A DNA stretch of 64,000 bases from PLGF01 sp052139695 (lineage in GTDB: Bacteria; Verrucomicrobiota; Verrucomicrobiia; Limisphaerales; Palsa-1400): assembly GCA_052139695.1 (NCBI GenBank), contig JBKQWF010000243.1:1-64000 (forward strand). Reading direction: 5' to 3'. The notes under the pieces are model-generated. The model was not told where the DNA came from. It did no database searches and saw only the letters and a list, made by a program, of their open reading frames with translations. A program made the position numbers and the translations under genes. Of this stretch, positions 33,079 through 40,905 are shown piece by piece (positions within the stretch are counted from its first letter, which is position 1; each line of letters opens with the position of its first letter).

Positions 33079-34865
33079 TGGATGACCCCATGTCCGCCGT
33101 TCTCGTCCAACTTTGCCTCGAAACAGCTTCCGTCGCGGATGTCTGCGTGGCGGGGATTGCGGAATTGGCAGGTTTGCGGGTGGTGGCAGTCAAAGACCTT
33201 CACCAGGCCCTCGCGGAGTTGAAGAGCGTGGCGGAAGGGGGCAATTGGCCGGTGGTTTTGGCGCTCAGTGGCTCAACGGCCCTGCATCTCCGTCCCTCCG
33301 CCAAAGGGTTAAACGAGGAAGTGGTGAGAGAACTGCGGGGATTGGCCAGTTTTTTCGTTTATGATTTTCCGCCAAAACAAGGCACTGAATTATTGGGACA
33401 GTGGGTGCCGCCGCACCGAGGGGCTTCAGTCGAGTGTCTCCCCGCGGGGCCAATGACTTATGAGTTTCATGAAGCCGCCAAGCCGCCCCTCGCAGGTCAC
33501 TCTTTCACTTCTATGGCGGCCAAGCCGCTCAGGGTCTTCGCGATTCAGGAGAGCTTGGAAACCGCGACTATTCTCCTCTCGGTGAAGGCGCGGCCACTTT
33601 TGATCTCTCATGCTCATGGCGGCGCGGTTGATTATTTTCTCAGTGAAGGTCCCGGGATTTGCGTGGATATGCCCCTGACCCAGCCGCGGAGTTGGCAGGA
33701 TTACCATGCCGGGGTGTTGCCGACCGCGCTGGCGCTGAAGCGGATGTTCGCGCAATATTGCTGGCACAATCCTTTTCCCGCCGCCTGCATGGTGATTGAC
33801 GATCCTTTGTTGCAAAGCCGATATGGCTGGTTCCAGTACGCCGAAGTGCTCGCGGAACTGACGGCGAAGGATTATACGATGACGGTTGCCTTCATCCCCT
33901 CCAATTACCGCCGCAGCGACCCGCAAGTGGCGGCGCAAGTCGCCCGCCATGCGAACCTCTTGTCCATTTGTGTCCACGGCTGCGACCATACAGGCGGGGA
34001 GTTTGGTGAAACTAACGCCCGATCCATAGAAAGCAAGTCGGCCGCCGCCATGGCGCACATGGAAGAACATCAAAGTCTCACGGGTTTGGACTTCGATTCC
34101 GTCATGGTCTTTCCGCAGGGTCTCTACTCCAGTTGCGCTCTGTCCGCGCTTAAACATTGCGGCTATCTGGCGGCGGTCAACACCGAGCCTTATCCGACCG
34201 ATCATTCGACCTCCCCCATCACCCTTGCCGACGTTTTTGGCCTGGCGATGACGCGCTTCGATTCGTTTCCGCTTTTTACGCGGCACTATCCGAAGGCGTT
34301 GTTTGATTTCGCGGTGGACCTTTTTTGGGGCAAGCCCGCCCTCGTGGTGGAACATCATGACTATTTCCGAAACGGGCCGGGCGGCGCCACCGCATTTGTC
34401 AATCAACTCCGGCAACTGGACCCGCGGCTTGAGTGGCTTACTTTGGAAAAAGCGTTGATCCGCTCCGGCCATTATCAACTCATCGGCCCCGGAAGCTACG
34501 CCGTCAAATTCGTCACGGCCACTTTTCTCTTGCGCAACCCGCTGCCGCAACGGGCCCGTTTTGATTGCCGCAAGCCGGAAAGTGAACCAGAGCGGATTTT
34601 GAACGCGACCGTTGACGGAAAAGACGTTCCTTATCGGATGGAGGCCGGCAATGTGTGTTTGATACTTGATCTGGAAGCGGGAGAACAGCGCGCCATCGCG
34701 CTGCAATATAAACCGTACCAGGCTTGCCGGGTGGAGCGGTCTCCAAAATATAAACTGAAGGCGTTCGTTCGACGCCGGCTGTCTGAGTTCCGAGATAATC
34801 ACCTGGCCCGAAACGAACGTGCGTTGGAACTGGCCAAGACCCTGAAACGATGGCTGCGTGCCTGA
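33078..34865 (+). CDS. Polysaccharide-deacetylase-like (NodB-fold) protein
   Basis: A 595-residue protein from the ATG in TGATG at 33078. The N-terminal 230 residues resemble no family I know. The middle looks like a NodB/DUF2334-type barrel: MVIDDPLLQSRYGW (Asp-Asp metal/base site), VAFIPSNYRR and ICVHGCDHTGGEF (His-x3-His-like ligands), then VMVFPQGLYS. A C-terminal beta domain and basic helix follow. No signal peptide is evident, so a cytoplasmic or membrane-peripheral role is likely. It probably removes acetyl groups from, or cuts, a sugar substrate; the assignment rests on motif pattern only. Co-transcribed with the acyltransferase. Confidence 0.6.
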   Translation: MDDPMSAVLVQLCLETASVADVCVAGIAELAGLRVVAVKDLHQALAELKSVAEGGNWPVVLALSGSTALHLRPSAKGLNEEVVRELRGLASFFVYDFPPKQGTELLGQWVPPHRGASVECLPAGPMTYEFHEAAKPPLAGHSFTSMAAKPLRVFAIQESLETATILLSVKARPLLISHAHGGAVDYFLSEGPGICVDMPLTQPRSWQDYHAGVLPTALALKRMFAQYCWHNPFPAACMVIDDPLLQSRYGWFQYAEVLAELTAKDYTMTVAFIPSNYRRSDPQVAAQVARHANLLSICVHGCDHTGGEFGETNARSIESKSAAAMAHMEEHQSLTGLDFDSVMVFPQGLYSSCALSALKHCGYLAAVNTEPYPTDHSTSPITLADVFGLAMTRFDSFPLFTRHYPKALFDFAVDLFWGKPALVVEHHDYFRNGPGGATAFVNQLRQLDPRLEWLTLEKALIRSGHYQLIGPGSYAVKFVTATFLLRNPLPQRARFDCRKPESEPERILNATVDGKDVPYRMEAGNVCLILDLEAGEQRAIALQYKPYQACRVERSPKYKLKAFVRRRLSEFRDNHLARNERALELAKTLKRWLRA

Positions 34866-35360
34866 ATGCGGCCAAGCAGCTCAGATACTTCTCGCGCGCA
34901 AATGAAACAGTTTCCTGAAAGGCCCAAATATCAAGTGAGTTCCACCTTGCCGGCGGCGGACAGGGCGGCTTTGGAGAGGCTGTTTTTCTTTAATGAGAAT
35001 CAAGCGCGGCTGCGCGACTCGGTCGTGCGCGCGGTGGAAGGATATGGCGGTCCGAAAATCGTAAGAAGGGAAGGGATGTTGCGTCTTGTCCTGCCCCGCA
35101 TTGAAAATGCCCAGACCCTTTACTTTCGCACAAACGAGTTCAATCCGCTGCTGGTCGGGGTGGTGGTGTATGTGCGGGAAGAGCGCAATTTGAAGGTCCT
35201 TTTTTGGGCGCTGCGACCGGATTGCACCTGCGAGAGCCAGCCTGGACAATACCTTTTGCTTGAAATTGTCGAGACGCTGAAAGACGTGGGCAGCAGAATC
35301 GTTGGAGTAGATGGTATCGCGTTTGAGTTTGGCTCTCGCGAATACAAGCTTCGCATTTGA
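34866..35360 (+). CDS. Unknown protein ending the acyl cluster
   Basis: A 164-residue soluble protein directly after the deacetylase-like gene (no gap). The core LYFRTNEFNPLLVGVVVYVREERNLKVLFWALRP with later IVETLKDVGSRIVGVDGIAFEF has an alternating beta pattern that could be a GNAT-like acyltransferase, but no acetyl-CoA loop is clear. ATG 34902 is an alternative start. Function unknown; position suggests a role in the same pathway. Confidence 0.6.
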   Translation: MRPSSSDTSRAQMKQFPERPKYQVSSTLPAADRAALERLFFFNENQARLRDSVVRAVEGYGGPKIVRREGMLRLVLPRIENAQTLYFRTNEFNPLLVGVVVYVREERNLKVLFWALRPDCTCESQPGQYLLLEIVETLKDVGSRIVGVDGIAFEFGSREYKLRI

Positions 35361-35378
35361 GTGGGTTGATGGCGCGTG

Positions 35379-35393
35379 GCGCGGGGCCCGCGC
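35379..35393. terminator. GC-rich hairpin between convergent genes
   Basis: GCGCGGG and CCCGCGC pair around a single G, between the converging acyl cluster and the sialidase gene. It has no T tract. It may be a two-way terminator or the hairpin of the extragenic repeat that follows. Confidence 0.4.
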
Positions 35394-35416
35394 ACCTTCT
35401 CCTGAGGGGACTTCCT

Positions 35417-35439
35417 GGTCCGATCGCTAAAACGCTTCG
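35417..35439 (+). repeat. 23-base extragenic element, copy 2
   Basis: GGTCCGATCGCTAAAACGCTTCG, two mismatches from 30332-30354. It ends 4 bases before the sialidase stop codon. Confidence 0.6.
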
Positions 35440-35443
35440 TTGA

Positions 35444-36676
35444 TCACGGTCCTGATCGGGGTGGCTTCCCAGGCGATGGAACCGGCTCCAAGGCGTCAAG
35501 AAAAGCAGCGCCGAAGACGGCGAACACAATCCGCTCATAGGGGGTGTTGTCGCCGCATTCGAAGAGCAGCCCTGCCTTTCCCCCTGGCAGCTTGACCATA
35601 TCCGAGTAAGCCGAAGGCCCCTCAAATATCACCTTCGCCGTGCTCCAGGTTCGCGTCTCGTCGAAGCTGCTCCAAACCTTCATCTGGCGGCGCTCGGAAG
35701 GGTCGCCCGGGGCGGAAAACAGAATGCGGTTGGTCTGGCCTCCTTGGTCGATGGCGAAACAACGCACCACGGAGCTCTCCACGACCGGCGACACGAGGCT
35801 GGCCGCGATGGCAAACGGAGCGTCGAACGTCGCGCCCCCGTCACTGCTGCGGGCAAAGGCGCGGTGGCCCTCGACAGTGCCTTCTTGACAGCGGGCGGCG
35901 ACGTAAATCCGCCCATCGGTCAGTTCCACGGCGGAGCATTCATTGGGGTTGACCCGGCCATCGTTCGGGCTGTCGTCGGCCCCAATGCGCCACGTCGCTC
36001 CAGCGTCATCGCTCAAGAGCAAGTGCGCTCCGCCCGCTGACCAGTCGGCGGAGTGGCTGGTACTATGATTGCACGGAGCGATGAGCCGGCCAGCGTGCGC
36101 GCCGCGCGCCAGTTGGATTCCATGTCCCGGTCCGGTGGCGTAATACCGCCAATCCGCTCGTTTAGCGGTGGACGTTATCTCTCTGGCCGCGCTCCAGGTC
36201 GCCCCGTTATCACCGCTTTCTTGCACGAAAGCGCGGCGATCTTTTACTGTGCCCGCCAGCACCTCATTTTCCGTGACGTTGCCGGCGTTGCGGCTGGTCA
36301 GCAGCAGGATTTTGCCGGTCAACACATCGACGATGGGCGTAGGGTTGCCGAAGGTATTGGTGCCATCACCGCCTATGAACTGAAGGGGCCCCCAAGTCAG
36401 TCCATTGTCGAAACTGCGTTTAAGAACCAAGTCAATCGCGCCGATGTCGCCGGAATTATTCCTGCGGCCTTCGGCAAAGGCCAGCAAAGTCCCGTTGCTG
36501 GCGCGGACGACGGCTGGAATGCGGAAAGTGTGATAGCCTTGGGTTCCGCTGCGGAATACCTGCACCTGGGATGGCGCGATGCCAGCGGTCGCTGCCGGGC
36601 TTATCAACAGCAGGAAAGCCATAGTCACGATAAGGATTCGCGACCTGGCAACCGTCGCAACCGCGGCAATTCTCAT
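35444..36676 (-). CDS. Exported exo-sialidase (BNR/Asp-box protein)
   Basis: A 410-residue glycosidase with a signal peptide (1-31). The sialidase FRIP motif is at 51-54, with the catalytic Asp region in EGRRNNSGDIGAIDL. Asp boxes S-x-D-x-G-x-T-W occur as SFDNGLTW, SGDNGATW, SDDAGATW and SSDGGATF, with a degenerate fifth. NECSAVELTDGRIYVAAR supplies the conserved Glu and YSDMVKLPGGKAGLLFE the late Tyr/Glu. It would release terminal sialic acid or a related sugar outside the cytoplasm. It stands alone, 3 bases upstream of no partner; its nearest neighbour on the same strand is the pRiA4b-type pair. Confidence 0.88.
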   Translation of the reverse strand: MRIAAVATVARSRILIVTMAFLLLISPAATAGIAPSQVQVFRSGTQGYHTFRIPAVVRASNGTLLAFAEGRRNNSGDIGAIDLVLKRSFDNGLTWGPLQFIGGDGTNTFGNPTPIVDVLTGKILLLTSRNAGNVTENEVLAGTVKDRRAFVQESGDNGATWSAAREITSTAKRADWRYYATGPGHGIQLARGAHAGRLIAPCNHSTSHSADWSAGGAHLLLSDDAGATWRIGADDSPNDGRVNPNECSAVELTDGRIYVAARCQEGTVEGHRAFARSSDGGATFDAPFAIAASLVSPVVESSVVRCFAIDQGGQTNRILFSAPGDPSERRQMKVWSSFDETRTWSTAKVIFEGPSAYSDMVKLPGGKAGLLFECGDNTPYERIVFAVFGAAFLDALEPVPSPGKPPRSGP

Positions 36677-36679
36677 GGG

Positions 36680-38026
36680 TCAGTCAAACGAGCGATATTG
36701 TGCCGGCGCCTTGCCCGCCGATTCGATCACTTTCGGTTCCCGCAGCCGGCAGGGTTCGGCCTCAATTTGTTCCAGACGCACCTTGAATTGCCAATCGTCT
36801 CCGTAGTCAAAGGTGAAGAGCATTTCGCCTCCCACCGCCAGGTCCGTTTCACCCACCGCAATTTCCGGCGTGAAGGGCCCTTCGTCCGTGCAAGGATGAT
36901 TATAAACGCGACCCTTGCCGCGCTGGTCGCGATAGCGGAAGTCGTACAGGTGGTCGTCGTCCAACTTAAAGGCGTGAAGGATTGCTCCTGCCAACCCGTC
37001 CAATGAAATACCCGGCGGCACGGCGAATCGGCGCCAGATGCTGCTGCCGTCATCCCACCCCGCATACCATCGTGCAAGGCCGACCTTGAAAATGTGGGCT
37101 CCCCGCCTTGGTTCGACGACCGGGCGCGCATAAACAGTCTGAAATTCAGGGAAGTAGGGATTGAATATCGGCTGAAGCATCCCGAACTCGGCCTGCGGCT
37201 CGGTCTCAGCCGCCTCTTCTTCCGACTCGGACTCCTCTTCGCTCCCTGCTTCCTCATATTCCTCCTCCATTGCTTTCACGAACTGGACCAGACCCCAAGT
37301 GACCGCCGTTCCCCAGGGAGTTAGTTTGGTGCCACCGGCAAGCCAGCCGCGCCCGCCCCAAGAGCTCCGACCCCGCTGGGAGAAATCCGCCGGTCGGATC
37401 TCAATCATCCCGCATTGTTGCAGCACAAATAGCCGCCACGGCGGGAACTCGCCCCGGGGTCCAAAAAGGCGCACCGACTCGTAATGGTCAAAATCGCGCC
37501 AGCGATCGCTCAGCTGGCCCAGAAAGAACACGGTCAGTTCGGCGGACTGAGGCTGCTCGCGGGTGCGCTCGCCACCCAAAACCTCGGATTGGGCCTGGAA
37601 AAGAAGCGCCTCCAGCAAGGCGAAATATTGCTCCGTGGCGTTCAGGCTCCGCCAGAAGTCCAGCGCCTCGGGACAAACCATCAGGCGATGGCCCTTCATT
37701 TGCAGCAGGTCCATGACGCGAGTCAAAATGAAAATCCCCGCGAGGTTCGGGTAATCGCGCAGGAGGGCGCGCTTTAACGCCAATTGGACGGGATGACTCA
37801 CTTTGGCGTTGAGTTCCGTGAGCGATTCGCTGGGCAAACTGGCGTTGCGGCTCTTGGTGACGATGCCGCCAGGGCCAACGAACTCCAGCAAAGTGTCAAT
37901 ATCTTTCAGAATGGCGCCGGGATTGCCGACGGCGATCTGGCAGCCGGTGAGACGCCGTTGGCATTCTCCGGCCAGGCTTTGCCATCGCTTCCAGGACTTG
38001 GCCTCAAGGCCATAGGGAGAAAACAT
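36680..38026 (-). CDS. pRiA4b ORF-3 family protein with N-terminal extension
   Basis: A 448-residue protein from ATG 38026. The last 170 residues are a plasmid pRiA4b ORF-3 domain: LDGLAGAILHAFKLDDDHLYDF, FTFDYGDDWQFKVRLEQI. The N-terminal half is helical and unlike anything I know. Between them is a very acidic linker at about 258-285 (runs of Glu and Ser). The family is widespread, often near mobile or defence genes, and has no proven activity. It is downstream of a second family member on the same strand. Confidence 0.8.
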   Translation of the reverse strand: MFSPYGLEAKSWKRWQSLAGECQRRLTGCQIAVGNPGAILKDIDTLLEFVGPGGIVTKSRNASLPSESLTELNAKVSHPVQLALKRALLRDYPNLAGIFILTRVMDLLQMKGHRLMVCPEALDFWRSLNATEQYFALLEALLFQAQSEVLGGERTREQPQSAELTVFFLGQLSDRWRDFDHYESVRLFGPRGEFPPWRLFVLQQCGMIEIRPADFSQRGRSSWGGRGWLAGGTKLTPWGTAVTWGLVQFVKAMEEEYEEAGSEEESESEEEAAETEPQAEFGMLQPIFNPYFPEFQTVYARPVVEPRRGAHIFKVGLARWYAGWDDGSSIWRRFAVPPGISLDGLAGAILHAFKLDDDHLYDFRYRDQRGKGRVYNHPCTDEGPFTPEIAVGETDLAVGGEMLFTFDYGDDWQFKVRLEQIEAEPCRLREPKVIESAGKAPAQYRSFD

Positions 38027-38077
38027 ATGATCTCGCAAGTTAAACTCTGCTACCGCGTCCCCATCGTTTGCACCCGC

Positions 38078-38773
38078 TTATTCGCTGTAGCCATCCCGCT
38101 TCATCAGCGCGCGGCGAAGCTGCGCTTCCGACGTGCGGGGCCACTTCAGCATCCGCAGGTATGCGTTTGTGCGGGTTGCATCGAACGCCTCTGGATCGAA
38201 AGGGCGTCCGAGCCATTCCTTCATTGAATTGTGCTCTTCGTGCCTGGGGTTGCGGAGAATCTTCACCAAGTCCTGGTAGCCCCCAGGCCCGCCGCAGTCG
38301 TCTGGCGGGCAGGCGCGCTTGCCGGCCAGGCATACGGCGGTTGTCGCCCCGTCGGGCTCCGGCGGCAGGATCTTTTCCACAACGATGGCATGCTGCCAGG
38401 TGTCCCCGAAATCATATTCATAATACAAAACATCCTTTGCGCATGGCGCGACATCCCGGATGGAAAACTTGGCTTCATCCAGGACCTCCGACTCGCCCCC
38501 GAACTGTGGGGTATTGACCTGCGGCTCCGAGAAGAGCCGGCCACCCGCGGCGAACTGATGCAGGTGGCTGTTGGTCCAGCCCATCGCCAATTGGATGACA
38601 GCATGGAGCCAGCCCAAGCTGGCGTTGCCGGGCACGGATAATCGGCGCCAGATCGCCGGCTTGACGAGTTCCAGCGTGATTTTGATCTGGTACGTGGGCG
38701 CGCCCGACGGAGCGCCCGGGCTTTGAGCCCGCTTGGCGCTTGAACCGTTTTTTGAAAAAGATTCGTTTTTCAC
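38078..38773 (-). CDS. pRiA4b ORF-3 family protein
   Basis: A 231-residue protein, GTG start, made of one pRiA4b ORF-3 domain: ITLELVKPAIWRRLSVPGNASLGWLHAVIQLAMGW, HLHQF, EYDFGDTWQHAIVVEKI and CPPDDCGGPGGYQDL (a conserved Cys pair). It lies 51 bases upstream of the longer family member, with which it is probably co-transcribed. Function unknown. Confidence 0.85.
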   Translation of the reverse strand: MKNESFSKNGSSAKRAQSPGAPSGAPTYQIKITLELVKPAIWRRLSVPGNASLGWLHAVIQLAMGWTNSHLHQFAAGGRLFSEPQVNTPQFGGESEVLDEAKFSIRDVAPCAKDVLYYEYDFGDTWQHAIVVEKILPPEPDGATTAVCLAGKRACPPDDCGGPGGYQDLVKILRNPRHEEHNSMKEWLGRPFDPEAFDATRTNAYLRMLKWPRTSEAQLRRALMKRDGYSE

Positions 38774-38849
38774 AGCGAGTCAAAGGTGGGGCTTGCTACG
38801 CGAATTGTGAAGCCGGAAATTAGGAATGTTCGATCACATGGCGCCGGGC

Positions 38850-39266
38850 TCAGGAAGCTGCGAAAGGGTCAAGCAGAACGACTCCCGTGTGTACGACGTC
38901 GGCTGAATTCCGGGTCGCCAGCGTCAGGTCATGCACCAGCGCAGTCGCCGCCAGCAATCCGTCCACCGTGGAAAGGGGGCGAATCGCGCTCAGACGACCC
39001 CATTGATCCGCCACTGCCTGCGTGATGGGGAGGATCTGATCGCCGTAACGCCGTTCCAATCCGTTGAGCCAGTCCTCCAGCGCGCGAGCCTTGACTGGGT
39101 CTTTGCATCGTGCCTGTTCGATGCCTTTGCGGATTTCTCCGATGACCAAAACGCTCAGGAATATGGCGTCATCATCCACCGATTTAAACCAAGCCAAAAC
39201 ATTTGGATTGATGCGGCGGCCTTTGCGCGGCTCGCTGACCACATGGGTGTACAGGCAAATGTAGCG
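38850..39266 (-). pseudogene. VapC-type PIN toxin with a destroyed N-terminus
   Basis: From GTG 39242 the frame reads VSEPRKGRRINPNVLAWF ... DGLLAATALVHDLTLATRNSADV, the body of a VapC/FitB-type PIN nuclease (130 residues). Family members start with about ten more residues, LLDTN before VVSEP, holding the first catalytic Asp. Upstream in frame here are codons for CLYTH before VVSE: the Asp codon is replaced by TAC (39249-39251) and no start codon precedes it. GTAGCGGGT repeats replace the rest, and no antitoxin is found upstream. I read it as an inactivated toxin gene. Confidence 0.65.
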
Positions 39267-39680
39267 GGTCCGTAGCGGGTCTGTCGCGGGTTTTGTAGCT
39301 ACTTAAGTGCCTGACCATCAACGATGTAGCGGGTGTAGCGGGTTTTCAGACATCATGCCCTCATCACTCCACTACTTGCTTCCCTTAGCGCCCGCGCAAA
39401 ATCAATTTCCGAGAATGAGGCGCAATTCAAACATGAACGGGTGCGCCCCCGGCCCCGCGTTCCTCAGAGCCATTGGGAATTGGTCAGTGAGAATTTGTTA
39501 TTTGGCATTGAAGAACCCCGGTGCGGCATGACAAAAACTCGTGTTTTGGCGGAGCGGGGCCTGCAATGACAAATGACAAATCCTCAATATACGAATACCA
39601 ATTTCCGAGGACTGACCGTCACGGTTTCCTTGTTCAATTCCGAGGTTGGCTTTCGCCATGATTCATGAGATAATGTTGCC
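39243..39680. other. Spacer between damaged vapC and the Phd/PIN pair
   Basis: No gene recognised. It holds four GTAGCGGGT repeats close to the vapC end (39261-39352); the rest has no clear structure. Confidence 0.55.
39261..39352 (+). repeat. GTAGCGGGT short repeat cluster
   Basis: GTAGCGGGT occurs at 39261-39269, 39272-39280, 39335-39343 and 39344-39352, plus one variant TGTCGCGGGT between. The units sit where the 5' end and promoter of vapC should be. Confidence 0.7.
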
Positions 39681-39917
39681 ATGCAAACTGTGACATTGTC
39701 TGAGGCGCAGAAACACCTGTTGGAACTCGTGCGGGATTTACCCCGCGAAGGCGAATTGCTCATCACCGAAGCCAACCAACCTGTTGCCCGGCTGTCTCCC
39801 GTGACCGCGCGCGCCTCGTTGCGCCACCTGGAGCCAAAGTCCGTGGGAGCGGTGCTTCGGCCTTTTCCTTCGCCGTTGGACGACACCCTGGGTGAAATGC
39901 TTGGCCCGCGCTCATGA
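39681..39917 (+). CDS. Phd/YefM-type antitoxin
   Basis: A 78-residue protein: MQTVTLSEAQKHLLELVRDLPREGELLITEANQPVARLSPV, the classic Phd/YefM N-terminal DNA-binding fold, then a flexible tail (PSPLDDTLGEMLG) that would cover the toxin's active site. Its stop overlaps the PIN gene start by 4 bases. It should repress its own operon and neutralise the toxin. Confidence 0.88.
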   Translation: MQTVTLSEAQKHLLELVRDLPREGELLITEANQPVARLSPVTARASLRHLEPKSVGAVLRPFPSPLDDTLGEMLGPRS

Positions 39918-40342
39918 TTGGCGCTGACACCACCTTTCTGGTTCAGCTCCAACTCATCGAGCTGCCCGCCCACAAGACCGCGCACGAACTCCTGCAACGA
40001 GAGATTCTGCAACCCCAAGTCCCGCTCGCTCTCGCGCCGCAAGTCCTCGCCGAGTTCATTCATGTCGTCACCGACCCGCGCCGTTTTCAAAACCCCCTTA
40101 CGCCGGAGGAAGCGGTGTCCAAGGCCCGCTTCTGGTGGCACGCCGCGGAGGTCCAGCATGTCTTTCCAAACAGCGAGTCCACAACCCTCTTTCTTGACTG
40201 GATGCAGCGCCATCAACTTGGGCGCAAACGGATTCTCGACACGCAGCTTGCGGCCATCCTTTGGACGGCGGGCGTACGCCAGGTCCTCACCGCCAACCCC
40301 GCCGACTTCCAAATCCTCGGTTTTCAATTGCTGACACCCTGA
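39914..40342 (+). CDS. PIN-domain toxin (VapC-like)
   Basis: A 142-residue PIN nuclease: GADTTFLVQ supplies the first Asp, AEFIHVV the Glu, KRILDTQLAAIL the third acidic residue and LTANPADFQIL the fourth. All catalytic acidic residues appear intact, unlike in the damaged vapC 700 bases away. Coupled by ATGA overlap to the Phd-type antitoxin. A presumed RNA endonuclease. Confidence 0.87.
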   Translation: MIGADTTFLVQLQLIELPAHKTAHELLQREILQPQVPLALAPQVLAEFIHVVTDPRRFQNPLTPEEAVSKARFWWHAAEVQHVFPNSESTTLFLDWMQRHQLGRKRILDTQLAAILWTAGVRQVLTANPADFQILGFQLLTP

Positions 40343-40345
40343 CTG

Positions 40346-40651
40346 GTGGACCGAGCGCCTCAGAAACGACCCCTTCCGCAGGCTGGCCTGAAAGTCGCGG
40401 CGGTGCTTGAGGAGCGTCTGCGCCGTCTCGCAACGGTAAATGCCTGCCTCCCTTCAAGGCCGCGCCCGACCATCGCCGATTTTAATACGGAGCTGTACCA
40501 GAAGAGGATTTACGACAAGGTGGTTTTCAAACAAATAGACGCGCTTACCGCCATCGGCAACGAAGCGGCTCACGGAAACCCCGTAAAGAAAGAAGATGTT
40601 CAACGTTTCCTGACGGAACTTCGCGAGCTTCTTCAAAGGTTCTCGACGTGA
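40346..40651 (+). CDS. Small HEPN-like hypothetical protein
   Basis: A 101-residue protein starting at GTG 40346, 3 bases after the PIN toxin stop. VAAVLEERLRRLA ... VFKQIDALTAIGNEAAHGN ... VQRFLTELRELL resembles the C-terminal helical pair of HEPN/DUF4145-like proteins, where N-E-A-A-H-G is the typical late motif. The R-x4-6-H RNase motif of active HEPN toxins is not clear. It may be a third member of the toxin-antitoxin operon or the tail of a once larger protein. The spacer to 40905 holds nothing recognised. Confidence 0.5.
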   Translation: MDRAPQKRPLPQAGLKVAAVLEERLRRLATVNACLPSRPRPTIADFNTELYQKRIYDKVVFKQIDALTAIGNEAAHGNPVKKEDVQRFLTELRELLQRFST

Positions 40652-40905
40652 ATTGGCTTCCACCCTTTTGACCGATCTGTTTGGACGCCATTGCGCTGCG
40701 TCGAAACAATGCGGGTGGAAAGATGGAAAGCCGCTCACAAAGAGCTCGGCAAATTGAAGAAAGGGAGGATTCTGCTTGCAGTGTGGCGGCAAATTATGCG
40801 ACAGGACATTTCAGGTAAATCGTTCGTACAGTCCTCATTGACCAATTCTCAATTGAAGCGCGATCGGACCGTTTCAGGCACGCCGAAATTTTTTTGCATG
40901 GCCCC

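Noticed and set aside
33426..34802. 458-codon minus-strand frame opposite the deacetylase-like gene
   Set aside because: Arg/His-rich shadow with no family signal; the plus-strand gene is translationally coupled to its neighbours.
39261..39352. GTAGCGGGT repeats as a CRISPR array
   Set aside because: Units are only 9 bases, spacing is 2, 54 and 0 bases, and no cas genes occur in the window.
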